5,481 nt of DNA, from contig MHYI01000179.1 in assembly GCA_001828295.1 (NCBI GenBank), positions 1-5,481 on the forward strand, given 5' to 3'. Below are positions 1 through 4,731 of this stretch, piece by piece. The notes under the pieces were generated by a model, which was not told the DNA's origin, did no database searches, and saw only the letters and a list, made by a program, of their open reading frames with translations. Positions within the stretch are counted from its first letter, which is position 1. The number at the start of each line of letters is the position of its first letter. This DNA comes from Planctomycetes bacterium RBG_16_41_13 (lineage in GTDB: Bacteria > Planctomycetota > Brocadiia > Brocadiales > Brocadiaceae). Position numbers and translations under genes: made by a program.

Positions 1-22
1 GATATCATCGAAATTTCGCTGT

Positions 23-94
23 GCTAGCGTAGCTCAATGGCGGAGCAGCGGTTTTGTAAACCGCAGGTTGTGGGTTCGAGTCCCACCGCTAGCT
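23..94 (+). tRNA. tRNA-Thr (anticodon TGT)
   Basis: A complete cloverleaf can be folded by hand. The acceptor stem GCTAGCG (23-29) pairs with CGCTAGC (87-93). The D-stem is GCTC/GAGC (32-35 with 43-46). The anticodon stem GCGGT/ACCGC closes loop TTTGTAA, with anticodon TGT at 55-57. The T-stem GTGGG/CCCAC closes loop TTCGAGT. The discriminator base is T94 and CCA is not encoded, so the 3' end must be added by tRNA nucleotidyltransferase. It reads ACA and, by wobble, other threonine codons. It heads a Thr-Tyr-Gly-Thr-tuf array like the E. coli tufB locus, where this position is thrU. Only 22 bases lie upstream in the window, so its promoter cannot be judged. Confidence 0.97.
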
Positions 95-131
95 TAGTAA
101 TTTATTATTTTTTAATAACTAAAAGATTTTA

Positions 132-159
132 TTGTAATTAAAGTTATTGGACGTATAAT
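132..159 (+). promoter_or_regulatory. Probable sigma-70 promoter for tRNA-Tyr
   Basis: A perfect -10 box TATAAT (154-159) lies 16 bases after a -35-like TTGTAA (132-137, 4 of 6 matches). The predicted start is near 166, about 50 bases before tRNA-Tyr. The preceding bases, GACG, also occur before a second TATAAT at 930-935. Such boxes arise by chance in AT-rich DNA, so this is supported mainly by its position before a stable-RNA gene. Confidence 0.5.
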
Positions 160-216
160 CTGTGCCAAATGAATTTTGTTTGGAAAAACAGTAAGTTAAG
201 ATGTTAGGGAGTAAAA

Positions 217-301
217 GGGTGGATACCCGAGTGGCCAAAGGGGACAGACTGTAAATCTGTTGGCATAGCCTTCGGAGGTTCGAATCCTCCTCCACCCACC
301 A
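217..301 (+). tRNA. tRNA-Tyr (anticodon GTA), CCA encoded
   Basis: This is a class II tRNA with a long variable arm. The acceptor stem GGGTGGA (217-223) pairs with TCCACCC (291-297). The anticodon stem ACAGA/TCTGT encloses loop CTGTAAA, with anticodon GTA at 251-253. The variable arm spans about 261-273. The T-stem GGAGG/CCTCC closes loop TTCGAAT. The discriminator is A298 and CCA is genomically encoded at 299-301. It decodes UAU and UAC. It is the second gene of the Thr-Tyr-Gly-Thr array, the position of tyrU in E. coli. The next tRNA is almost 500 bases away, much further than in the compact E. coli cluster. Confidence 0.97.
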
Positions 302-551
302 TCATGTTATATTTATGTTTGAAGAAAACTGAAAACAATGCAACTTACCAAGAACAAAAACAGTAAAACAGATCGAGGCCTCTCTGAAACGGAAAACAAA
401 CTCGTGCTGTTTGCATTTCTTTCTTCGGTATTGAAATTTTAAATAGTGACGTAGTTTGTATGCTATTTTAAGGTGTAGCAATAGATGATTTCTGGATGAC
501 CATCCAAAAGTTAAAGATTATAGTCCGCAAAGTAATCTCGCAATATCCATT

Positions 552-579
552 TTGAGTTTATACATAGCTTCAATATATT
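552..579 (+). promoter_or_regulatory. Promoter-like element inside the Tyr-Gly spacer
   Basis: TTGAGT (552-557) is followed after 16 bases by TATATT (574-579), 5 of 6 matches to the -10 consensus. The -10 box and spacer length equal those of the probable tRNA-Thr/tuf promoter at 1177-1204. The -35 hexamer is the one proposed for the S10 operon. A transcript would start near 586, where no gene is recognised, which makes a small RNA conceivable. Confidence 0.4.
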
Positions 580-619
580 GTCCGAGAACCTATTTATCAT
601 TGACGGACAGACTGTTTTT
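579..619 (+). terminator. Weak terminator-like hairpin
   Basis: TGTCCG (579-584) and CGGACA (604-609) form a perfect 6-bp stem around a 19-base loop. Five bases later comes a run of five T (615-619). The loop is long and the T-run short, so this may be only a chance stem or a fold within a transcript. Confidence 0.22.
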
Positions 620-710
620 CGTAGTTGTTGGTCAGGAGAAAACTAAAAAGGGGTTAATTAGGAACAGATTGCCATATTGGCTTGATGGCAAAACGTTCGG
701 GGTTTTTTTT
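586..710 (+). ncRNA. Hypothetical small RNA of about 125 nt
   Basis: This is inferred only from spacing. It runs from the predicted start of the 552-579 promoter-like element to the T8 run at 703-710, which follows a 7-bp perfect hairpin. The stretch includes AGGAG (634-638) and AAAAGGGG (646-653), but no plausible start codon lies at the right distance, so a peptide is not favoured. No known RNA family is recognised. Confidence 0.2.
669..710 (+). terminator. Possible rho-independent terminator
   Basis: TTGCCAT (669-675) pairs perfectly with ATGGCAA (685-691) around a 9-base loop. A run of eight T follows at 703-710. The 11 bases between stem and T-run are more than a canonical intrinsic terminator allows, although they can form a weak second stem (AAAAC with GTTTT). 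It could end read-through from tRNA-Tyr or end the hypothetical small RNA. Confidence 0.35.
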
Positions 711-756
711 GAATAATATTTGGTCTCGCAATTTTCTCATGAAACCATCTTGGTTT

Positions 757-784
757 TTGATGTCTTTTGAAAAAATGTCATAAA
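757..784 (+). promoter_or_regulatory. Possible promoter for tRNA-Gly
   Basis: TTGATG (757-762) is followed after 16 bases by CATAAA (779-784, 4 of 6 matches), preceded by an extended -10 TGT (776-778). The start would fall near 791, leaving a leader of about 7 bases before tRNA-Gly. That short leader is typical of tRNA promoters and is the main argument for it. Confidence 0.38.
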
Positions 785-797
785 TATTGATTTGTTT

Positions 798-868
798 GCG
801 GGCGTAGCTCAATGGTAGAGCCCTAGCCTTCCAAGCTAGTCATGTGGGTTCGATTCCCATCGCCCGCT
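798..868 (+). tRNA. tRNA-Gly (anticodon TCC)
   Basis: Acceptor stem GCGGGCG (798-804) pairs with CGCCCGC (861-867). The D-stem is GCTC/GAGC. The anticodon stem CTAGC/GCTAG closes loop CTTCCAA, with anticodon TCC at 830-832. The T-stem GTGGG/CCCAT contains one G-U pair and closes loop TTCGATT. The discriminator is T868, usual for bacterial tRNA-Gly, and CCA is not encoded. It reads GGA and GGG. It occupies the glyT position of the classical tufB-linked array. tuf downstream uses many GGG and GGA codons that this tRNA would decode. Confidence 0.97.
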
Positions 869-1283
869 TTTGAAAAATTTGTATACAATTTTCTAATTAA
901 CGAGTAAGTCTTCTTTTCAACATACGACGTATAATATCGTGTACGTTGCATCGTGAATGCATATTGTAATTCTTCAGCGGCATTCGGTTTAATCTTGCCA
1001 TGTTTAAGTATGCAAGAGTTTAAAATATAAAAAGTTTTTCTTTTGCGGTATTTTATAATCAAAATATACCATTCCAGACGGAAGTATTTTTGCCGAACAA
1101 TTTGGATGCGATTAATGTTTTGAGATTGCTTAATTTTAGACTGCTAAGATAATTTGTGGATTCCGACTTATTTTGTTTGACATTTGTATTTTTTTTGTTA
1201 TATTTGATAAATTCTGGTTTTTTTGAAAAAGCATATGTAGTTAAATATAACGATATCTGTGTATTGTTGGAAAATAAGCAATT
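869..1283 (+). other. Long spacer between tRNA-Gly and tRNA-Thr(GGT)
   Basis: No gene is recognised on either strand. Just after tRNA-Gly there is an AT-rich imperfect hairpin around GTATAC (about 872-893), possibly a weak end signal. Other inverted repeats are TGCAT/ATGCA (947-951 with 957-961) and TCTTGC/GCAAGA (993-998 with 1012-1017). Two orphan TATAAT boxes (930-935, 1054-1059) have no good -35 partner. The last third carries the strong promoter at 1177-1204 and a leader of about 70 bases before tRNA-Thr(GGT). Confidence 0.6.
1177..1204 (+). promoter_or_regulatory. Strong sigma-70 promoter for tRNA-Thr(GGT)-tuf
   Basis: A consensus -35 box TTGACA (1177-1182) lies 16 bases before TATATT (1199-1204, 5 of 6 matches). 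This is the best promoter in the window. The start would be near 1211, about 73 bases before tRNA-Thr(GGT). No clear terminator lies between that tRNA and tuf, so a joint tRNA-tuf transcript processed at the tRNA ends is expected, as in the E. coli tufB operon. Confidence 0.68.
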
Positions 1284-1358
1284 GCTGCTGTAGCTCAGTG
1301 GTGGAGCACGTCCTTGGTAAGGACGAGGTCATGGGTTCAAATCCCATCAGCAGCTCCA
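1284..1358 (+). tRNA. tRNA-Thr (anticodon GGT), CCA encoded
   Basis: Acceptor stem GCTGCTG (1284-1290) pairs with CAGCAGC (1348-1354). The D-stem is GCTC/GAGC. The anticodon stem CGTCC/GGACG closes loop TTGGTAA, with anticodon GGT at 1316-1318. The T-stem ATGGG/CCCAT closes loop TTCAAAT. The discriminator is T1355 and CCA is encoded at 1356-1358. It reads ACC and ACU. It sits 150 bases before tuf, the position of thrT before tufB in E. coli, and probably shares the promoter at 1177-1204. RNase P and 3' processing would free it from the tuf mRNA. Confidence 0.97.
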
Positions 1359-1364
1359 GATAAG

Positions 1365-1399
1365 GTACAGGCTGTACAGCACGTGCGTTTGTTATACAG
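1365..1399 (+). repeat. Cluster of overlapping palindromes between tRNA-Thr and tuf
   Basis: GCTGTACAGC (1371-1380) is a perfect 10-base palindrome. It overlaps the inverted repeat GTACAG/CTGTAC (1365-1370 with 1372-1377) and abuts the 8-base palindrome GCACGTGC (1379-1386). TACAG occurs three times (1366, 1375, 1395). The RNA could adopt alternative stems, for example CTGTA (1372-1376) with TACAG (1395-1399). It begins 7 bases after the tRNA end, so it may shape 3' processing or the tuf leader. The function is unknown. Confidence 0.4.
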
Positions 1400-1495
1400 T
1401 GTATTGAGATCTTTACTAATTTGTGAATATATCTAGTAGGGATTTTTAGAGAAATAAATTTTGGACAATTATATAAGGGTGACAATATTAAGATA

Positions 1496-1502
1496 AAAGG
1501 GG
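1496..1502 (+). promoter_or_regulatory. Ribosome binding site of tuf
   Basis: AAAGGGG-like purine tract (1496-1502) 6 bases before the ATG at 1509. It is a good Shine-Dalgarno match and fixes the tuf start. Confidence 0.8.
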
Positions 1503-1508
1503 TAACAC

Positions 1509-2711
1509 ATGGCTAAAGAAGTATTTCAGCGAACTAAGCCGCATTTAAACGTAGGTACGATAGGACACGTGGATCATGGTAAGACAACGCTGACGTCTGT
1601 GATAACGCATGTGTTGTCGAAGCAGGGGTTGGCGAAGGATAGGCCGTTTGATTCAATTGACAAGGCTCCTGAAGAGCGCGAGCGTGGTATAACGATAGCG
1701 ATATCGCATGTGGAGTATGAGACGAAGAAGAGGCATTACGCGCATGTGGACTGTCCTGGGCATGCAGATTATGTAAAGAATATGATAACAGGTGCGGCGC
1801 AGATGGATGGAGCGATATTGGTTGTAAGTGCGCCGGATGGCCCGATGCCGCAGACCCGTGAGCATATATTGTTGTCAAGGCAGGTGGGAGTTCCCAGGAT
1901 TGTGGTGTTTCTGAATAAGGTGGATATGTTAGAGGATCAGGAGTTGATGGAGCTGGTCGAGATGGAAATAAGGGAGCTGTTGAGTAAATATGATTTTCCG
2001 GGGGATGAGATACCGGTGGTAAAGGGTTCTGCGTTGAAAGCGGCTGAGTGTGGGTGTGGAGGTGCGGAATGTGCTAACTGTGGTCCGATATTGAGGTTAA
2101 TGGATGCGGTGGATACTTATCTTCCTGATCCTGTAAGAGAGATAGACAAGCCGTTTTTGATGTCCGTGGAAGATGTGTTTAGTATAAAAGGGCGTGGGAC
2201 AGTTGGGACAGGTAGGGTTGAGAAGGGCAAGGTGAAGGTTGGCGACGAGGTAGAGGTTGTTGGGATTAAGACGGAGATAAAGAAGTCGGTGGTTACTGGG
2301 GTTGAGATGTTTAACAAGACGTTGGATGAGGGCCAGGCGGGGGATAACCTGGGGTTGTTGCTACGGGGGATAGAGAAGGATGATTTGGAGCGCGGTCAAG
2401 TGTTGGCGAAACCTGGCAGTATAACGCCACATACTAAATATGAAGCGGAGGTGTATATATTGACCAAGGAAGAAGGTGGGAGGCATACACCTTTTTTTAA
2501 TGGATATAGGCCACAGTTTTATTTTAGGACGACGGACGTGACCGGGGTGGTAACTTTGACAGGTGGTGCGGAGATGGTGATGCCTGGGGATAACGTAAAG
2601 ATCAATGTAGCATTGGTGACGCCGATAGCGATGGATGAGGGGCTGCGGTTTGCAATTCGGGAAGGTGGGAAGACAGTGGGTGCAGGTGTCGTTACAAAAA
2701 TTGTTGAATAA
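1509..2711 (+). CDS. tuf: Translation elongation factor EF-Tu
   Basis: EF-Tu is a cytoplasmic GTPase that delivers aminoacyl-tRNA to the ribosomal A site. At 400 residues it is a few longer than the usual 393-397. The G-domain motifs are GHVDHGKT (19-26), RGITI (59-63), DCPGH (81-85, with catalytic His85), NKVD (136-139) and SAL (174-176). Domains II and III follow, with the typical GRGT (228-231) and [21 protein letters not shown] block. Residues 181-191 carry four cysteines (C-x-C-x4-C-x2-C) where E. coli has none. Domain II has VGTGR instead of the usual VVTGR or VATGR. The ATG at 1509 follows a strong ribosome binding site and gives the standard N-terminus. Codons favour purine endings (AAG, TTG, ATA), unlike the genes downstream. 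tRNAs lie upstream and the S10 operon downstream. A possible second copy elsewhere cannot be judged here. Confidence 0.98.
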   Translation: MAKEVFQRTKPHLNVGTIGHVDHGKTTLTSVITHVLSKQGLAKDRPFDSIDKAPEERERGITIAISHVEYETKKRHYAHVDCPGHADYVKNMITGAAQMDGAILVVSAPDGPMPQTREHILLSRQVGVPRIVVFLNKVDMLEDQELMELVEMEIRELLSKYDFPGDEIPVVKGSALKAAECGCGGAECANCGPILRLMDAVDTYLPDPVREIDKPFLMSVEDVFSIKGRGTVGTGRVEKGKVKVGDEVEVVGIKTEIKKSVVTGVEMFNKTLDEGQAGDNLGLLLRGIEKDDLERGQVLAKPGSITPHTKYEAEVYILTKEEGGRHTPFFNGYRPQFYFRTTDVTGVVTLTGGAEMVMPGDNVKINVALVTPIAMDEGLRFAIREGGKTVGAGVVTKIVE

Positions 2712-2721
2712 ATTATAATTA

Positions 2722-2752
2722 TTGAGTTGATTTTTTGTAAATATGTGATAAT
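2722..2752 (+). promoter_or_regulatory. Probable promoter of the S10 operon
   Basis: GATAAT (2747-2752, 5 of 6 matches) is preceded by an extended -10 TGT (2744-2746). The best -35 is TTGAGT (2722-2727) with a long 19-base spacer, tolerable with an extended -10. The start would be near 2759, giving a leader of about 44 bases before rpsJ. That is too short for the long L4-binding leader known from E. coli. Confidence 0.45.
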
Positions 2753-2790
2753 CTAAATGACTTGAGTTTTTTGGAGATTTAGGATTTTTT
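2753..2790 (+). terminator. Hairpin plus T6 between tuf and rpsJ
   Basis: CTAAAT (2753-2758) pairs with ATTTAG (2777-2782). CTT (2761-2763) can extend the stem with GAG (2774-2776) across a GA bulge. Six T follow at 2785-2790, two bases after the stem. It resembles an intrinsic terminator or attenuator for tuf transcripts, but is AT-rich and so weak. The T-run runs directly into the rpsJ ribosome binding site. Confidence 0.4.
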
Positions 2791-2795
2791 GGGAG
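2791..2795 (+). promoter_or_regulatory. Ribosome binding site deciding the GTG start of rpsJ
   Basis: GGGAG, 7 bases before GTG 2803 and 10 before TTG 2806. No ATG fits near the N-terminus, and the GTG start reproduces the normal S10 N-terminus. Confidence 0.65.
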
Positions 2796-2802
2796 CGTAG
2801 AA

Positions 2803-3111
2803 GTGTTGGATCAGAAAATTAGAATACGAATGGAAGCATACGACAATAGAATATTAGACCAATCGGCGCTGGAAATTGTTGAAACGGCAAAGCGTACCGG
2901 TGCAAAAGTGTTTGGTCCTGTTCCCCTGCCGACGCGCATAGAAAGATACACCGTCTTAAGATCTCCACATATTGACAAAAGGTCTAGGGAGCAGTTTGAA
3001 ATAAGGACTCATAAGAGATTGATTGATATTTTGGAGCCTACGGCGAAAACGATGGATGCGTTGAATCGGATTAACATGCCTGCTGGTATAGAGATTAAGA
3101 TAAAAGCATAA
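2803..3111 (+). CDS. rpsJ: 30S ribosomal protein S10
   Basis: S10 is a head protein of the 30S subunit. In many bacteria it also acts with NusB in transcription antitermination. The product has 102 residues, against 103 in E. coli. The frame shows the family pattern IRIRMEAYD at 6-14, then [11 protein letters not shown] and [14 protein letters not shown], then [19 protein letters not shown] with the signature region, and [15 protein letters not shown]. It starts at GTG (translated as Met), with ribosome binding site GGGAG 7 bases upstream. The alternative TTG one codon later would change the protein by one residue only. It is the first gene of the S10 operon and lies 91 bases after tuf, with its own probable promoter. 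rplC follows after 37 bases. Confidence 0.97.
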   Translation: MLDQKIRIRMEAYDNRILDQSALEIVETAKRTGAKVFGPVPLPTRIERYTVLRSPHIDKRSREQFEIRTHKRLIDILEPTAKTMDALNRINMPAGIEIKIKA

Positions 3112-3133
3112 CTTTCATGGAAATTTAATAGCG

Positions 3134-3138
3134 TAAGG
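3134..3138 (+). promoter_or_regulatory. Ribosome binding site supporting ATG 3149 of rplC
   Basis: TAAGG lies 10 bases before ATG 3149 but only 1 base before the in-frame TTG 3140. This favours the ATG start. Confidence 0.6.
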
Positions 3139-3148
3139 TTTGGTTGAA

Positions 3149-3772
3149 ATGTTAAATAGTTTATTAGGTGAGAAGGTAGGAATGACCCAAATTTATACTG
3201 ACGAGGGGGTGTTGGTTCCGGTTACGCTGATAAAGACCGGACCTTGTAATGTTTTGCAGATAAAAACGTTGGGAAATGATGGGTATTCTGCTGTGCAACT
3301 TGGGTACAAAGATAAAAAAATAAAAAGAGCGAAGAAGCCGGAAATTGGACATGCTGCTAAAGCGTCTTTACTTCCAGGCAGGTTTGTCAAAGAGGTGAAA
3401 CTGGAGACTGTTGCTGGTGTCAATCTTGGGCAAGCGATCACATTGAATATATTTGAAGATGTCAAAATGGTTGATGTTATAGGTATATCAAAGGGAAAAG
3501 GTTTTGCTGGAGTTATGAAAAGGTGGGGTATGAAGGGTGGTCCGCAAACTCATGGGTCTACGAGGCATCGTTCTGTTGGCTCTATTGGTGCAGGGACTGA
3601 TCCTGGAAGGGTTATTCGTGGGAAAAGGATGCCGGGACAACTTGGTAGAGAGCGTGTTACAATTAAGAATCTTGATGTAGTCAAGGTTGATAAGGAAAAA
3701 AACATGCTTTTTGTTAAGGGGGCTGTTCCTGGGCATAAAGGTAGTTATTTAATAATAAAAAAAATTGTATAA
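3149..3772 (+). CDS. rplC: 50S ribosomal protein L3
   Basis: L3 is an early-assembling 50S protein whose long central extension reaches towards the peptidyl transferase centre. The product has 207 residues, close to the family norm. Residues 1-16 (MLNSLLGEKVGMTQIY) are the standard N-terminus. The conserved core is VDVIGISKGKGFAGVMKRW (108-126), THGSTRHRSVGSIG (134-147), DPGRVIRGKRMPGQLG (151-166) and the C-terminal VKGAVPG. Where E. coli L3 carries its methylated Gln150 (SIGQNQTPG), this protein reads SIGAGTDPG, so that modification site is absent, as in many non-proteobacteria. ATG 3149 is chosen over the in-frame TTG 3140, which would add three residues and sits on top of the ribosome binding site. 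It lies 37 bases after rpsJ and 19 before rplD. Confidence 0.96.
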   Translation: MLNSLLGEKVGMTQIYTDEGVLVPVTLIKTGPCNVLQIKTLGNDGYSAVQLGYKDKKIKRAKKPEIGHAAKASLLPGRFVKEVKLETVAGVNLGQAITLNIFEDVKMVDVIGISKGKGFAGVMKRWGMKGGPQTHGSTRHRSVGSIGAGTDPGRVIRGKRMPGQLGRERVTIKNLDVVKVDKEKNMLFVKGAVPGHKGSYLIIKKIV

Positions 3773-3791
3773 TTTTAGGGTAAGAGGAAGT

Positions 3792-4403
3792 ATGGAAATA
3801 GTAGTATACAATGATGAGGGAAAAAAGATAGAGAATATGCAGGTTCCTGACAGCATATCCAATTCTCCTGTGCGCTATAAACTTTTAAGGGATGTGGTAA
3901 AGATGTATGAGGCAAATAAAAGGCAGGGGACGGCTTCAACGAAAACAAGGGCGGAGGTTTCTGGGGGAGGGAAAAAACCGTGGGCACAAAAGCATACGGG
4001 TAAGGCGAGGGCTGGAAGTAGTAGGTCTCCTATCTGGAGGGGTGGCGGTGTCGCATTTGGGCCAAAACCAAGGGATTACTCTTATTCTGTTCCGAAAATG
4101 GCAAAAAAGCAGGCGCTTTTTTCTGCAATGTCGTCTAAGATTAAAGATAACGAAGTGGTGGTAGTGGATAAATTAGATTTTGCTTCGCCGAAAACAAAAC
4201 AGATGGTTTCGTTACTAAAATCTTTTGATATGGTAGGAATAAGTAGTTTGATTGTGATATCAAAAGCCACTGAACCTCTTTTGAAATCTACGAGAAATAT
4301 CCCTTGTGTAAGAATGATGGAGTGTCATGATTTAAATGCATATGAGATTCTTAAGCCAAAGAAAATATTAATAACCAAACAAGCCTTGAGTAGTTTGGGT
4401 TAG
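3792..4403 (+). CDS. rplD: 50S ribosomal protein L4
   Basis: L4 binds 23S rRNA, and its long loop lines the peptide exit tunnel. In E. coli it also represses the S10 operon. The product has 203 residues, as usual. The loop is clear at 41-99: ANKRQGTASTKTRAEVSGGG, then KPWAQKHTGKARAGS (62-76), SPIWRGGGVAFGPKPRDYSY (79-98), followed by PKMAKKQAL. At the tunnel tip, QKHTG replaces the E. coli QKGTG, so the glycine after the macrolide-linked lysine is His68. ATG 3792 follows a purine-rich AAGAGGA tract. An upstream TTG (3765) overlaps rplC and would add nine unusual residues, so it is rejected. The E. coli-type leader target of L4 is not evident before rpsJ, so feedback control may differ or be absent. 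Confidence 0.96.
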   Translation: MEIVVYNDEGKKIENMQVPDSISNSPVRYKLLRDVVKMYEANKRQGTASTKTRAEVSGGGKKPWAQKHTGKARAGSSRSPIWRGGGVAFGPKPRDYSYSVPKMAKKQALFSAMSSKIKDNEVVVVDKLDFASPKTKQMVSLLKSFDMVGISSLIVISKATEPLLKSTRNIPCVRMMECHDLNAYEILKPKKILITKQALSSLG

Positions 4404-4421
4404 GTAGGGGTACTAAATTAT

Positions 4422-4703
4422 ATGGACAAATACGATGTTATTAAGGGGCCGCTAAGAACTGAAAAGAGCGTTTCAGATGGTGAGAAAACGAATTCCTATC
4501 ATTTCGAGGTAGATTTAAAAGCGAATAAAATTCAAATAAAAAATGCTATCGAGGACATTTTTAGTGTTAAAGTAAACAGTGTAAGGACCTTGATAAAAAA
4601 GAGCAAGAAAAGAAGAGTTAAATTTATAATGGGTAAAACAAAAGAATTAAAAAAGGCTATTGTAGCTTTAAAAGAAGGGCATACAATTGATTTCGGCTAT
4701 TAA
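4422..4703 (+). CDS. rplW: 50S ribosomal protein L23
   Basis: L23 sits at the exit of the ribosomal tunnel and is the docking site for trigger factor and the signal recognition particle. The product has 93 residues, within the normal range of about 90 to 100. Family features are the N-terminal DVIKGPLRTEKS (5-16), then SYHFEVDLKANKIQIKNAIE with the usual ANK and the helix that follows, VKVNSVRTL, and the basic segment KKSKKRRVKFIMGKTKELKKAIVAL ending in the strand after EGHTI. The start ATG has the G-rich tract GGTAGGGG about 11 bases upstream. The gene begins 18 bases after rplD and ends 28 before rplB. Lysine is mostly AAA here, in contrast to tuf. Confidence 0.95.
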   Translation: MDKYDVIKGPLRTEKSVSDGEKTNSYHFEVDLKANKIQIKNAIEDIFSVKVNSVRTLIKKSKKRRVKFIMGKTKELKKAIVALKEGHTIDFGY

Positions 4704-4731
4704 AGTTTTAACTTTGAGGTAAAAAGTTATT

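Larger units (their letters stand above)
302..797 (+). other. Long spacer between tRNA-Tyr and tRNA-Gly, no recognised gene
   Basis: No convincing protein-coding frame and no further tRNA-like T-arm were found on either strand. The sequence is AT-rich and stop-rich. It holds several small inverted repeats: GAGGCCTC (375-382), TGGAT/ATCCA (493-497 with 502-506), AGATTA/TAATCT (515-520 with 533-538), TGTCCG/CGGACA (579-584 with 604-609) and TTGCCAT/ATGGCAA (669-675 with 685-691). A promoter-like element (552-579), a T8 run (703-710) and a probable tRNA-Gly promoter (757-784) are listed separately. Confidence 0.6.

Noticed and set aside
3..8. TATCAT as a -10 box for tRNA-Thr(TGT)
   Set aside because: Position is plausible, but the -35 region lies outside the window, so it cannot be tested.
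94..122. AT-only hairpin after tRNA-Thr(TGT) (TTATTA/TAATAA)
   Set aside because: The stem is all A-T and no T-run follows it, so a terminator is not supported.
669..716. TTG-started 15-codon frame with AGGA upstream
   Set aside because: It coincides with the hairpin and T8 run; too short and too easily a chance event to call a peptide.
930..1059. Two perfect TATAAT boxes (930-935 and 1054-1059)
   Set aside because: Neither has a TTG-type -35 at 15-19 bases, and no gene starts suitably downstream; expected by chance in AT-rich DNA.
823..1062. 79-residue open frame on the minus strand
   Set aside because: It starts inside tRNA-Gly read backwards, and its end GDGNRTHMTSLEG is the familiar spurious antisense-tRNA translation.
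1404..1433. Second tuf promoter, TTGAGA with TATATC after 18 bases
   Set aside because: The -10 match is poor, and the stronger promoter at 1177 already explains tuf expression.
1198..1485. 95-residue open frame on the minus strand
   Set aside because: Its middle ([18 protein letters not shown]) is antisense tRNA-Thr, a well-known false protein, and it overlaps the tuf promoter and leader.
1534..1878. 114-residue minus-strand frame opposite tuf
   Set aside because: It lies wholly within the obvious EF-Tu gene, has low-complexity composition and no domain; a shadow of biased codon use.
3140..3148. TTG start for rplC three codons upstream
   Set aside because: It sits one base from the TAAGG site, and the ATG at 3149 gives the standard L3 N-terminus.
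3765..3791. TTG start for rplD overlapping the end of rplC
   Set aside because: It adds nine residues foreign to L4, while ATG 3792 has a purine-rich site and the normal N-terminus.
3907..4164. 85-residue plus-strand frame inside rplD
   Set aside because: Out-of-frame reading of the basic loop of L4, with no recognisable features.
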